From Azospirillum sp. (GTDB lineage: Bacteria > Pseudomonadota > Alphaproteobacteria > Azospirillales > Azospirillaceae): DNA of 64,000 bases. The number at the start of each line of letters is the position of its first letter. Position 1 is the stretch's first letter. The stretch is from positions 1-64,000 of the forward strand of contig JAIXPD010000095.1 in the NCBI GenBank assembly GCA_027486405.1, read 5' to 3'. The position numbers and the translations under genes were made by a program. Below the pieces are notes generated by a model. The model worked only from the letters and a program-made list of their open reading frames with translations. It did no database searches and was not told the DNA's origin. Positions 15,301 through 23,788 of the stretch are shown here, piece after piece.

Positions 15301-17892
15301 TTGGGCGATTTTTCCTCCATAGCCTATGATCTTGCCGAGAACATCGCGGCGAGCGCCTTCGTCGTTCTGGCCTACACCATCATCATCCGCAGCATGGCCG
15401 GTTGGAACCGCCATCTGCGCCAGGGGCTGTTCGGCCTGTTCATGGGCCTGACCATCATCTTCACGATGGTCCACCCGATCCACATCCAGCCCGGTGTCTT
15501 CATCGACGCGCGGTCGCCGCTGGTCGGGCTGACGACGCTGTTCGGCGGGCCGGTTGCCGGGTTGCTGGCCGCGCTGGTCGGGGGCGGCTACCGCGTCTGG
15601 CTGGGCGGGGCGGGCATGCCCGCCGGGGTGATGAACGTCGTTCTGTCGCTGCTGGTCGGCATGGGCTTTTCCCGGTGGCTGGACCGGCGCGGCACGCCGA
15701 TGCAGGCAACCGACCTGCTGATTTTCGGCTTCATCCTCAGCGTCGTGACGTTGACCACGCTGGCGCTGCTGCCCAGTTGGGATCTGGCGCTGGAGGTGCT
15801 GGCCAAGACCGGCCTGCCGCTGCAAATCCTCATCCCGCTCGGCACGCTGTTTCTCGGCGGCCTGCTGCTGCGCGAACAGCGCCAGCACGACGCCGAACGG
15901 CGCGTGGCGGAAAGCGAGGCGCGTTACCGTCTGTTGGCCGACAACGTCACCGATCTGATTCTGGTGATGCGGGCCGATGGCCGGATCACCTATGTATCGC
16001 CGTCGATGCGCGATCTGCTGGGCTATGACCCGGCGGAGGTCCTGGGCACGTTTCCGGCCACCCTGCTGCACCCCGACGACCAGAAACAGGCGGCCAGCGC
16101 CTTCACCGGGATGCAGGCGGGCGCGCCCACCCGCACCATCACCCACCGGGTCCGTCACAAGGATGGCCGATTCGTGTGGATGGAATCGAGCATGCGTCCG
16201 GCGCGCGACGATGGCGGCGACTTCACCATCGTGGCCGCCATCCGCGACGTGACCGAACGCAAGACCGCCGAGGAGCAGCTCCGCGACGCCCGGCTGGAGG
16301 CCGAGGCGGCCAACCGGGTGAAGTCGGAGTTCCTGGCGGCGATGAGCCACGAGATCCGCACGCCGTTGAACGGGGTGATCGGCTTCGCCGACCTGCTGCT
16401 CGGCACCGATCTGACGCCGGAACAGCGCCAGTATGTGGCGCTTCAGCGCGAGGCCGGGCGTGGCCTGCTGGCGATCATCGGCGACATCCTGGATTACTCG
16501 AAGATCGAGGCCGGAAAGCTGGAGCTGGAGGAACGCCCCTTCGACCTGCACCGGTTGATGCGCGACTGCCGCGACCTGATGAGCAACGCCGCCTCGCAAA
16601 AGGGGCTGCTGCTGCAATTGTCGCTGGGGCCGGCGGTCCCGCGCTATGTCCGGGGGGACGAGGCGCGGGTCCGGCAAATCCTGCTCAATCTGGTTGGCAA
16701 CGCGGTGAAGTTCACCGAACAGGGGTCTGTCCTGCTCACGGTCGGGCTGCTGTTGGGGGAAGAGGCGGCGGCGGACCGGGCGTCGGTGCCGCTGCTGCGC
16801 TTTTCGGTCAGCGACACCGGCGTCGGCATTCCCCTGGCCGATCAGGCCAACATGTTCCAACGCTTCAACCAGGGCGACCGCTCCACCACCCGGCGTTACG
16901 GCGGCACCGGCCTTGGCCTCATCATCTCCAAGCAGTTGGCGGAGCTGATGGGCGGGCGGATCGGCTTCCAGAGCAGCCCCGGCGTCGGCAGCACCTTTTG
17001 GTTCGAACTGCCCTTGCCCGTCGCCAACGACATCCGCAGCGTCAGCGAGGAACCGGCGGCGCGCGGCGCGACCCGCACCGGGCGGATTCTGCTGGCCGAA
17101 GACGTGCCGATGAATCAGATCGTCACCTCCTCCATCCTGTGCAAGGCCGGACACACGGTGGAGGTGGCCGAAGACGGGGTGGCGGCGGTCGAGGCGCTGC
17201 GCGCGGGCGATTTCGATCTGATCCTGATGGACATGCAGATGCCCCGGATGGACGGGGTGCAGGCCACGCAGGAGATCCGCAGGATGGCGGGCGGACGCGG
17301 CCGCATCCCCATCATCGCGCTGACCGCCAACGCGCTGGCCGACCAGCTTCAACGCTGCCTGGACGCGGGCATGAACGACCACGTCACCAAGCCGATCGAC
17401 CGCGACACGCTGTTGAGCGCGGTGGACCGCTGGCTGGGGTCGGAACCGCAGGCCGAGGCCAACGGGATGGCCGGGGTGGAAACCCATGTCGACCCGGTGT
17501 TGAACCGGGCCAAGCTGCAAAGCCTGATCGACACCTTGGGGGCGGAGGCCACGCCCCGTTTCGTCACCGGGACGATGAGCGAACTGGCCCTGCGCATCGA
17601 CCGCATCCTGGAAGCCGAACGGCTGAAGGACGCAGGCTTTGACGCGCACGCCATGGTGTCGTTGGCCGGGAATCTGGGGCTGGTGGAACTGGCCCGGCTG
17701 GCCCGCGCCCTTCAGCACGCCTGCGAACAGGAACGGCCCGACGCCCCGGCGCTGAAGGATCAGGTGCGCGACGCGGTCAACCGCGCGTCCAACGCCTTGC
17801 GGGCCGCGCTGGCGGAGGGGGCGGTGGATGGGGCGGCGGCTGGCCCACAGGACCAGCGCAACCCGACCACGACGCTTCCCCTGAACGGTTGA
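15301..17892 (+). CDS. Hybrid sensor histidine kinase (5TM-LYT, PAS, kinase, REC, HPt)
   Basis: An 863-residue membrane sensor. The domains in order are 5TMR-LYT-like transmembrane segments (about 10-190), PAS with PAC (about 205-325), a HisKA dimerisation domain with H350 in MSHEIRTPLNG, HATPase (N box NLVGNAVKFTE, G1 DTGVGIP, G2 GGTGLGL), a receiver with D644 (LILMDMQMP), and a C-terminal histidine phosphotransfer domain with H783 (DAHAMVSLAGNLGL). It is a complete His-Asp-His relay in one chain, with no separate response regulator nearby. The start is a TTG with a weak ribosome site; later ATGs would remove the first membrane helix. The LYT-type module senses cell-wall or small ligands in other bacteria. 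Confidence 0.9.
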   Translation: MGDFSSIAYDLAENIAASAFVVLAYTIIIRSMAGWNRHLRQGLFGLFMGLTIIFTMVHPIHIQPGVFIDARSPLVGLTTLFGGPVAGLLAALVGGGYRVWLGGAGMPAGVMNVVLSLLVGMGFSRWLDRRGTPMQATDLLIFGFILSVVTLTTLALLPSWDLALEVLAKTGLPLQILIPLGTLFLGGLLLREQRQHDAERRVAESEARYRLLADNVTDLILVMRADGRITYVSPSMRDLLGYDPAEVLGTFPATLLHPDDQKQAASAFTGMQAGAPTRTITHRVRHKDGRFVWMESSMRPARDDGGDFTIVAAIRDVTERKTAEEQLRDARLEAEAANRVKSEFLAAMSHEIRTPLNGVIGFADLLLGTDLTPEQRQYVALQREAGRGLLAIIGDILDYSKIEAGKLELEERPFDLHRLMRDCRDLMSNAASQKGLLLQLSLGPAVPRYVRGDEARVRQILLNLVGNAVKFTEQGSVLLTVGLLLGEEAAADRASVPLLRFSVSDTGVGIPLADQANMFQRFNQGDRSTTRRYGGTGLGLIISKQLAELMGGRIGFQSSPGVGSTFWFELPLPVANDIRSVSEEPAARGATRTGRILLAEDVPMNQIVTSSILCKAGHTVEVAEDGVAAVEALRAGDFDLILMDMQMPRMDGVQATQEIRRMAGGRGRIPIIALTANALADQLQRCLDAGMNDHVTKPIDRDTLLSAVDRWLGSEPQAEANGMAGVETHVDPVLNRAKLQSLIDTLGAEATPRFVTGTMSELALRIDRILEAERLKDAGFDAHAMVSLAGNLGLVELARLARALQHACEQERPDAPALKDQVRDAVNRASNALRAALAEGAVDGAAAGPQDQRNPTTTLPLNG

Positions 17893-17941
17893 TGGTCAAC
17901 GGTTGATGGTCAGCGGTTGACGATCAGCGGTTGACGATCAG
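17886..17941. repeat. 14-bp tandem repeat spanning two stop codons
   Basis: Four units of CGGTTGATGGTCAA / CGGTTGACGATCAG lie head to tail at 17886, 17900, 17914 and 17928. The first contains the TGA of the histidine kinase gene (+ strand), and the third and fourth encode the last residues and stop of the EamA gene (- strand). Confidence 0.92.
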
Positions 17942-18808
17942 GGCCACCCCGGCGACCGCCACGGCGGCCCCCGCCCAGGCCCCCAGCCCCGGACGCTGGC
18001 CGGTCCACAGCCACAGCATCGGCAGGATCAGCACCGGGCTGAGGGCCGACAGGGTGGCGACCACCCCGGCGTTGCCGCTGGCCAGCGCCACCAGCAGCAG
18101 CGTCATGCCCAGCCCGATGCCGATGGCCCCGTTCACCGCGACCTGAAGAACGATCTTGGGCGTCAGCTTGCCACCGAAGCCCAGGCTTTGCCCCGGCAGC
18201 AGGCCGATCAGCGTCAGGATCACCGCCCCGGCCGACACCCGCACCGCCGCCGCCGCGACCGGATCGACCCCGGCGGCCATGACCGGCTTGGCGATGACCG
18301 ACCCGACGGCCTGCCCGCAGGCCCCGATCAGGCAGACGCCGACCCCCGCCAACAGGCTGCCCTGCACGGCCTCCCAGCTGTGGCTGGAGCCGGAGCGCAA
18401 GGCCACCGCCAGCATCACCCCCAGCGTGACCAGCAGGATGCCCAGAATGGTCCAGGGACTGAGCGCTTCCCCCAGGGCCAGCCAGGCCAGCAGCGCGGTC
18501 AGCGGGGCGTTGGCCGCGTACACCACCACGTTGCGGCGGGGGCCGAGACGGCTGAGCGACCAGAACAGCGCCAAATCCCCGACCACGATGCCGAACACGC
18601 CCGACAGGGCCAGCAGGCCAATGGCTTGGATGTCCAGGCTCGGCCAACCGCCCATCAGCGTGGCGACGGTCAGCAGGCCAAGGGCGACGACGGACAGGCG
18701 CAAGCGGTTGAAGGCGATGGAGCCGATGGCGCGGACCGGACCGATGGCGATGAGGCCGCCGACGGCCCAGCACGTCGCGGTGCCAAGCGCGGCCAGATAG
18801 GCAAGCAT
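17924..18808 (-). CDS. EamA/DMT-family transporter
   Basis: A 294-residue inner-membrane protein of ten hydrophobic helices arranged as two EamA repeats (the second begins near LLAGVGVCLIGACGQAVG). The drug/metabolite transporter superfamily exports amino acids, nucleosides or other metabolites; nothing in the sequence tells which. The frame runs to 19948, but only 17924-18808 has transporter character, and the ATG at 18808 begins the first helix (MLAYLAALGTATCWAVGG). The gene converges on the histidine kinase; the 14-bp repeat forms the end of both genes. Confidence 0.85.
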   Translation of the reverse strand: MLAYLAALGTATCWAVGGLIAIGPVRAIGSIAFNRLRLSVVALGLLTVATLMGGWPSLDIQAIGLLALSGVFGIVVGDLALFWSLSRLGPRRNVVVYAANAPLTALLAWLALGEALSPWTILGILLVTLGVMLAVALRSGSSHSWEAVQGSLLAGVGVCLIGACGQAVGSVIAKPVMAAGVDPVAAAAVRVSAGAVILTLIGLLPGQSLGFGGKLTPKIVLQVAVNGAIGIGLGMTLLLVALASGNAGVVATLSALSPVLILPMLWLWTGQRPGLGAWAGAAVAVAGVALIVNR

Positions 18809-19126
18809 GAGGGGGGACCGACCAATGGTTGACAGGGCCAGCACTCTACGCCGCCGCTCCGCTGCCCACGCCATGAGCAACACGCATGGCCGCCTCGCCT
18901 TTGCCGTTCCGCTGTGCGCTTTGCCCCTGTGCGCCGTCTTTGTGGGGTGGCTGGGCGGGAAATCATCTCGGGAAAACCCGGATCCGCGTTCACGCGGCTT
19001 GCCAAGCGGCCCGCAAAGGGCGATGTGTGGATCCTGCGCGCCCGTGTGGTGTTTGCCTGTGGGATCCCTTTGAGAGGGGCCAGGATGGCGGGCGCGGTTT
19101 CTGTTCCCCGGAGTTTGGGTCGTCCC
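18809..19126. other. Gene-free stretch between EamA and cold-shock genes
   Basis: About 318 bases between two divergent genes. I see no gene, RNA or clear promoter consensus here. A good ribosome site (GAGAGGGG) ahead of an ATG at 19085 offers an alternative, 14-residue longer start for the cold-shock protein. Confidence 0.5.
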
Positions 19127-19903
19127 ATGAGTCAGCATCCCCCCCGTCAGCATGTGTATCGTCAGCCCAACGTCGTCGGCACCGAGGTGACGGCCACCGT
19201 CAAATGGTTCGACCCCGAACGCGGCTATGGTTTTGTCACCTTGGGGGGCGCGGGCAAGGACGCGTTGCTGCCCGCCTCCGTCGTCGTTCCCGCCGGGCAC
19301 ACGACCTTGCCGGAGGGGGCCACCGTGGTGGTCGATCTGGTCGAGGACCGCAAGGGCCAGCAGGTCAGCGCGCTGCATTCCGTCGATCTTTCCACCGCCG
19401 CACCGCCGCGCCCGCGCGGCGGTGATCGGGGTGGTGAACGCAGCGGTGATCGGGGCGGCTTCCGCGAGCGCGGTGGCGACCGTGGTGGTTTCGGCGACCG
19501 TGGTGGCTTTGGCGATCGGGGCGGCGATCGGGGCGGCGACCGTGGCGGTGATCGCGGTTTTGGCGGTCGTCCGGGCGGTTTCGGTGCCCGTGATGGCGGG
19601 CGCGATTTCGGCCGTGATGGTGGCGGGCGTGACTTTGGTCGCGATGGCGGGCCGCGTGGCCCGGCCCCGCGCCGTTCGGCCGACAGCGGGCCGACCAGCG
19701 AAGTGACAGGCACGGTCAAATGGTTCAACAGCAGCAAGGGCTTTGGCTTCGCTTCCCCCGACACCGGTGGGCGCGACGTGTTCATTCACGCCCGCGCGCT
19801 GGAACGCGCGGGTCTGCACGGCCTTGACGATGGGCAGCGCGTGCGCATGACCATCCGCCAGGGCGAAAAGGGCATGGAGGCGGTCAGCCTGTCGGTGGAG
19901 TGA
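19127..19903 (+). CDS. Double cold-shock-domain protein with RGG-rich linker
   Basis: A 258-residue RNA/single-stranded-DNA-binding protein. CSD1 (about 17-85) has TVKWFDPERGYGFVTL but a degenerate RNP2 (DALLPASV instead of the DVFVH type). CSD2 (about 188-258) is canonical: GTVKWFNSSKGFGF and DVFIHARAL. Between them lies a ~100-residue disordered linker made of GGDRGG, GDRGGF and RDFGRD repeats. Alphaproteobacteria commonly have double-CSD proteins, but the long RG/RGG linker is unusual and is a known feature of phase-separating RNA-binding proteins. The ATG at 19127 is chosen; an in-frame ATG at 19085 has the better ribosome site and would add 14 residues. Confidence 0.88.
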   Translation: MSQHPPRQHVYRQPNVVGTEVTATVKWFDPERGYGFVTLGGAGKDALLPASVVVPAGHTTLPEGATVVVDLVEDRKGQQVSALHSVDLSTAAPPRPRGGDRGGERSGDRGGFRERGGDRGGFGDRGGFGDRGGDRGGDRGGDRGFGGRPGGFGARDGGRDFGRDGGGRDFGRDGGPRGPAPRRSADSGPTSEVTGTVKWFNSSKGFGFASPDTGGRDVFIHARALERAGLHGLDDGQRVRMTIRQGEKGMEAVSLSVE

Positions 19904-19975
19904 CCCGACGCGGGGCGGCCCACGGGGCCGCCCCTGTTCCTTGGCCATCCGTCCAGGCCCATCATCCCAGCCACG

Positions 19976-20650
19976 TCATCCCAGCCAATAGAGCGGATCG
20001 ACGCCGAACAGATGGGGATGCGCGGCGAGCATCGCCCCATAGGCCGCAAGTCCCCCGGCCAACCGCGCCCAACCGATTTCACGCAGGGCCACCGCCCAGC
20101 CGCCGACCGGCCCCGGCCAGGGCAGCCGACGCGTCTCGGCGTGGAAGGCCCGCCCCGCCGGGCTGCGGCGCAGGACGATGTCGTTTTTGACGATGGCGAA
20201 CAGGGCGATGGCCGCCATGGTGACGAACAGAACCACCCGCCGCCCGTCGCCGGTGGCGTTGAGATGGACCAGCGCCCACAGCAACAGCCCCAGGCTGCCC
20301 GGGCATCGGCTGATCCGAAAGATCCCCTGCGGCGGATTGGGGGCATCCAACGCGCCAAAGCGTGTGGTGATCCGCGCGACCAGCAGCACGAAGACCAGCG
20401 GCATGACGGCGGCGACCAGCGGGGCGGCCCACGGGGCCGGGGTGAACAGAAGCTCTCCACCATCGGCGGCGCGATAGGCGACGACGAACAGCCCCAGCGT
20501 CACCAGCGACCCCAGCGAGTGCAGGGCGATGAAGCCGGGACGGCCCAACCGGGCCATCAGCGCCGGGCGCACCCCCGGCCAGGAGGGCAGGGCGTGGCTG
20601 AGAAACACGAGACAAGCGGCGGCGAGCAGCGGTGCGGTCATGATCGTCAT
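19976..20650 (-). CDS. NnrU family membrane protein
   Basis: A 224-residue integral membrane protein with about six helices. It is recognised as NnrU-like from the early SHALPSWPGVRPALMARLGR segment and the later NPPQGIFRISRCPGSLGLLLWALVHL stretch, which contains the probable haem-ligand histidines. NnrU is linked to nitrite/nitric-oxide metabolism in Rhodobacter, and plant relatives are zeta-carotene isomerase. A palindromic FNR/NnrR-like site lies 26-39 bases upstream of the start, consistent with oxygen or NO control. The ATG at 20650 has GATGGG before it; the frame upstream to 20716 has no membrane character. Confidence 0.8.
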   Translation of the reverse strand: MTIMTAPLLAAACLVFLSHALPSWPGVRPALMARLGRPGFIALHSLGSLVTLGLFVVAYRAADGGELLFTPAPWAAPLVAAVMPLVFVLLVARITTRFGALDAPNPPQGIFRISRCPGSLGLLLWALVHLNATGDGRRVVLFVTMAAIALFAIVKNDIVLRRSPAGRAFHAETRRLPWPGPVGGWAVALREIGWARLAGGLAAYGAMLAAHPHLFGVDPLYWLG

Positions 20651-20675
20651 CCCATCGCAAGGCGGGCGCGCCGCC

Positions 20676-20689
20676 TTGACCCGGGTCAA
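20676..20689. promoter_or_regulatory. FNR/FixK/NnrR-like palindrome upstream of nnrU-like gene
   Basis: TTGAC-CCGG-GTCAA is a perfect 14-bp palindrome of the TTGA-N6-TCAA class used by CRP/FNR-family regulators. It stands 26 bases upstream of the ATG on the minus strand, close enough to overlap the promoter. Confidence 0.55.
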
Positions 20690-20708
20690 GCGGGCTGGGG
20701 GCAAACAG

Positions 20709-20954
20709 CAGGGCAATTGCTTGAAGCACCGTGCACCCGGTCAAAACAAGAATGGGCACGAATTTCACGGATTTTTCACGGATTTCGCGGAACGCGCCCC
20801 AGATCTGAGCTGCTTGCGATCTTGCGACAAACCTCATGGCGGGGTGCAGGAGGCAATTGGCGTCAAAAATCCGTGCAATCCTTCCTTTTGTCCGTGCAAT
20901 CCGCGTCCATTCTTGTTTGCGTGACGATGAGCGTTCGTTCAAGCGATTGCCCTG
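20709..20954. mobile_element. MITE copy A (246 bp)
   Basis: A non-coding element with terminal inverted repeats CAGGGCAATTGCTTGAA (20709-20725) and TTCAAGCGATTGCCCTG (20938-20954), with one mismatch. Inner inverted repeats are built from TCACGGATTT / ATCCGTGCAAT-type motifs. It is flanked by perfect 10-bp direct repeats GGGCAAACAG (20699-20708 and 20955-20964), as left by transposition. It shares ends and interior with copy B at 33009. No transposase gene is present, so it would need to be mobilised by an IS elsewhere. The 8-10 bp target duplication would suit ISAs1- or IS4-like enzymes. Confidence 0.9.
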
Positions 20955-20974
20955 GGGCAAACAGTAGGCACAGG

Positions 20975-21631
20975 TCAAGCGCCCGTGACCAAAGGCGACC
21001 GCGCCCGGCGGACCGGTGTCTTGCCGCCCTTGCAGGCGCTGTAGCCGTCAGGGCTGAGCTGGCCGAAGGTCAGGCCGGTGGCCTTGGGCAGGGCCACCCA
21101 ACGCTCCACCCCCAACTCCTGCCGCGCAGCCAGCCCGATGCGGGCACAGGCTTCGGCGTCGCTGCCCGCGCGGTGGTGTTCCAGCGCGATTCCCAGAAAA
21201 TCGGCGAGGTGGTTCAGCTTGTGCGCCGCCAGCGTCGGCCAGGCCCGCCGCGACAGCACCACCGTGCACAGATAGGCGCAGGTCGGCCAGGGCAGGCCAT
21301 AGGCCGTCAGGGTGTGGCGCAGCACGCTGAGGTCGAACGCCGCGTTGTGCGCCAGGATCAGGCGACCGTCGAGGCGGTCGCGCAGGCGTGCCCACACGCC
21401 GGGAAATTCCGGGGCGTCGGCGACATCCTCCGCCCGGATGCCGTGGATGGCGGTGTTGAACGGGTTGAACCGCATCTCCTGCGGGCGGATCAGATGCTCT
21501 TCCGTTTCGGTGACGCGGCCATCCTCGATCCAGGCGACGCCGATGGAACAGGCGCTGGTGCGCTGCTCGTTCGCCGTCTCGAAATCGATGGCAACCGCCC
21601 GGTCGTCGCCCAGGGGCAGGGGCAAGGTCAT
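20975..21631 (-). CDS. DnaQ-like 3'-5' exonuclease
   Basis: A 218-residue DEDD-superfamily exonuclease with Exo I AIDFETAN (D16-x-E18), Exo II HNAAFDLSVL and Exo III HHRAGSDAEACARI (the H-x(4,5)-D form, thus DEDDh). The conserved IHGIRAEDV segment is typical of the DNA polymerase III epsilon/RNase T group. It is a stand-alone nuclease that probably acts in DNA repair or RNA trimming. It lies 14 bases after the NUDIX gene and lacks a good ribosome site, so translation may be coupled. Its 3' end is ten bases from the right target duplication of MITE A. Confidence 0.88.
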   Translation of the reverse strand: MTLPLPLGDDRAVAIDFETANEQRTSACSIGVAWIEDGRVTETEEHLIRPQEMRFNPFNTAIHGIRAEDVADAPEFPGVWARLRDRLDGRLILAHNAAFDLSVLRHTLTAYGLPWPTCAYLCTVVLSRRAWPTLAAHKLNHLADFLGIALEHHRAGSDAEACARIGLAARQELGVERWVALPKATGLTFGQLSPDGYSACKGGKTPVRRARSPLVTGA

Positions 21632-21645
21632 GGGAAGGAGGACCG

Positions 21646-22236
21646 TCAGGATCGGATCAGGCGGGCGACGTCGTCGGGCAGGGTCCCGTTCATCGCCATC
21701 AGTTGCACCTTGAGCAGGCTGGCCACCGACATCGAATCGGTGATCGCGCCGTTCATCGCCATGGCCACGGCCTCAGCGAAGGGCACGCGGCGGACGGACA
21801 GCGCTTCGGTGTCGTCGGGGCAGGCGTCCCCCTCCTCCAGCCCCCAGGCGAGGAAGGTGTGGGCGATCTCGTCGGTGATGCAGTTGGACAGATGCATCGT
21901 CATCAACGGCAGCCAATGGCGCGCGGTCTGCCCGGTTTCCTCGCGCAATTCGCGCGCGGCGGACTCCTGCGGATCGACGGACTTGTCGCCACCGCCCTCC
22001 GGAATTTCCCAACTGTATTGATCGAGCGGGAAGCGGAACTGCCCCACCAGGGTGACGCGGCCCTCATCGTCGATCGGGACCACCCCGGTCGCCAGGCCGC
22101 GCGGGCGGACGACGCCGTAGATGCCGGGTTTTCCCGCAGGCGTCAGAACCTTGTGTTCGATCACCTCGATCCAGGGGTTTTCGTAGTGGGTCGTGCTGGA
22201 CAGCACCGTCCACGGGTTGCCGGTCTGCTGCGGCAC
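21646..22236 (-). CDS. NUDIX hydrolase, ADP-ribose pyrophosphatase-like
   Basis: A 196-residue NUDIX protein. The box reads GGGDKSVDPQESAARELREE followed by TG: the catalytic REL-x-EE-x-G part is intact, while the Glu expected at the seventh position from the first Gly is Val. The N-terminal beta domain (NPWIEVIEHKVLTPAGKPGIYGVV) resembles ADP-sugar diphosphatases of the NudF/YffH group. The GTG at 22236 with AGGAGCGTC before it is preferred; the frame extends to 22422 without similarity. It is transcribed ahead of the DnaQ-like gene, and both may form a small nucleotide-housekeeping operon. Confidence 0.83.
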   Translation of the reverse strand: MPQQTGNPWTVLSSTTHYENPWIEVIEHKVLTPAGKPGIYGVVRPRGLATGVVPIDDEGRVTLVGQFRFPLDQYSWEIPEGGGDKSVDPQESAARELREETGQTARHWLPLMTMHLSNCITDEIAHTFLAWGLEEGDACPDDTEALSVRRVPFAEAVAMAMNGAITDSMSVASLLKVQLMAMNGTLPDDVARLIRS

Positions 22237-22411
22237 GCGACGCTCCTGCGATGACGAGGCGGGGTGATGGTGGCGGTGACTATAGGCAGGGCTGGGGCGC
22301 ACCGCAACAGCCGCCCCAGAACAGCCGCCCGAAACAGTTGTCCGGGGGAAACTGGATAAAATTTTCCCTATATTCATCACAACCAAGAGAAAATCGTTAA
22401 ATATTGGTTTC

Positions 22412-22440
22412 TTGACAGACAAGATCGGGGCGCTTACTTC
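22412..22440 (+). promoter_or_regulatory. Sigma-70-like promoter for the methyltransferase gene
   Basis: TTGACA (22412-22417) and TACTTC (22435-22440) are separated by 17 bp in an AT-rich intergenic stretch, about 96 bases upstream of the ATG at 22536. Confidence 0.5.
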
Positions 22441-22535
22441 TGAAGATAAGACAAGTCGGCAAAGGTGCCGATCAAAAATTTAAATAAAATTCTTCGAAAC
22501 GGAACGGCCTAACCCAGAGCGGACCCGCAGCATCA

Positions 22536-23630
22536 ATGACCTTCGCGCCGCACGATCTTGACCGCTGGCAAAAGCCCGACTGGCGCACCCGGTTGGCGGC
22601 GTGGTGGGAGGGCTATGACCTGTCCCGGCTGCCGCCGCCGCGCCCAGCGGGCAGGACCGCGTTCGATCGTCGGGCGTCGCTGCGTCCGGTGGACGCGGTT
22701 GGCGGTGCGGGCGGGTTGCCGGTGGCGGGGCCGACCTCGCCCTTGCCCAACGCCGCCGCTCCGGCGGCTGGCCCGCTGGTCGATGCCGGGGCGGAGCCGC
22801 CCGTTGCCGAAACGGGAAACCCGGAGCTGGACCGGCTGGCGTTGATGCAGTTGGACCGCCATGGCGAACCGGTGTGGTCGGCCGCCCGCAGCGAGGGCGC
22901 GCAACTGCTGTGGGGGGAGGATCTGACCGGGCCGGGTGACGCGCAATGGATGGTGGACGCCGCGCGCCCCTTTGGCCTGAACGCGGCCAAGAGCGTTTTG
23001 GATCTGTCCGCCGGTCTGGGCGGAGCTGCCCGCGCGCTGGTGAACTCCTGCGACACCTGGGTGACGGGGCTGGAACCGTCGCCGTTGTTGGCCAAGCTGG
23101 CGATGGACCGGTCAAAGGCGCTGGGTGTGTCGAAAAAGGCCCCGATCACCCATTATGACCCGGAGCATTTCAACCAGGCGGGCAGCTTCGATCTGGTGAT
23201 GGCCGACCGGGTGATGCACCGGGTGCGCGACAAGGAGGCGTTCCTTGACCGCGTCGGCGATTGCCTCAAGCCCAAGGGCGGCATCCTGATGTTCGATTAC
23301 GTCATCGATGGCACACCGGGATCCTGGGACAATTGGAACAGCTGGCGCGAGGAGGAGCCGATGGAGGTCTATCCCTGGACCGGCGCGCGTCTGGCCGACG
23401 AGCTGACCCAACGCAACCTGGATCTGCGAATCCGCGAGGATCTGACCCAGCTTCACCGCCGCCAGATCATCGAACGCGTGCGAAAGCTTGGCGAAACCCT
23501 GAAGACCACCATCCCCGGCGGCCCGGTGCTGCGGGCTTTGGCGCGCGAGTTGCGGTTGTGGTGGTCGCGCCTGTCCGTTCTGGGCAACGGCCTGCGATTC
23601 TGCCGCTTCGTGGCGATCAAGCCGGGTTGA
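22536..23630 (+). CDS. Class I SAM-dependent methyltransferase
   Basis: A 364-residue protein. Residues ~1-110 are a low-complexity, Pro/Ala-rich lead-in that starts FAPHDLDRWQKPDWRTRLAAWWEGYDL. A Methyltransf_11-type Rossmann domain follows: motif I VLDLSAGLGGAARALV (about 150), the acidic loop GLEPSP, and the post-motif block FDLVMADRVMHRVRDKEAFLD with LKPKGGILMFDYV. The C-terminal ~80 residues are basic and helical, ending in a hydrophobic patch. I do not recognise a specific family or substrate. It has a consensus promoter about 100 bases upstream and no obvious operon partner. Confidence 0.75.
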   Translation: MTFAPHDLDRWQKPDWRTRLAAWWEGYDLSRLPPPRPAGRTAFDRRASLRPVDAVGGAGGLPVAGPTSPLPNAAAPAAGPLVDAGAEPPVAETGNPELDRLALMQLDRHGEPVWSAARSEGAQLLWGEDLTGPGDAQWMVDAARPFGLNAAKSVLDLSAGLGGAARALVNSCDTWVTGLEPSPLLAKLAMDRSKALGVSKKAPITHYDPEHFNQAGSFDLVMADRVMHRVRDKEAFLDRVGDCLKPKGGILMFDYVIDGTPGSWDNWNSWREEEPMEVYPWTGARLADELTQRNLDLRIREDLTQLHRRQIIERVRKLGETLKTTIPGGPVLRALARELRLWWSRLSVLGNGLRFCRFVAIKPG

Positions 23631-23788
23631 CCGCGCACCGCCTTCGGGTCCCGACGGCGTCCTGAGGTTGTGGCGCTTGGGGGTGTCTCTCCGGCGTCTG
23701 CTGCACCGCCAAAAAATATGGGAAAATTGAGGGCTTTGGGGCATGTCCCCGCTTTTCTTTGCGCGGATATCTGCGATACCGTTTCCTC

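Noticed and set aside
17924-19948. The full 674-codon minus-strand frame as one fusion protein
   Set aside because: Only the part below 18808 is a transporter; the rest is antisense to the cold-shock gene and repetitive because that linker is repetitive.
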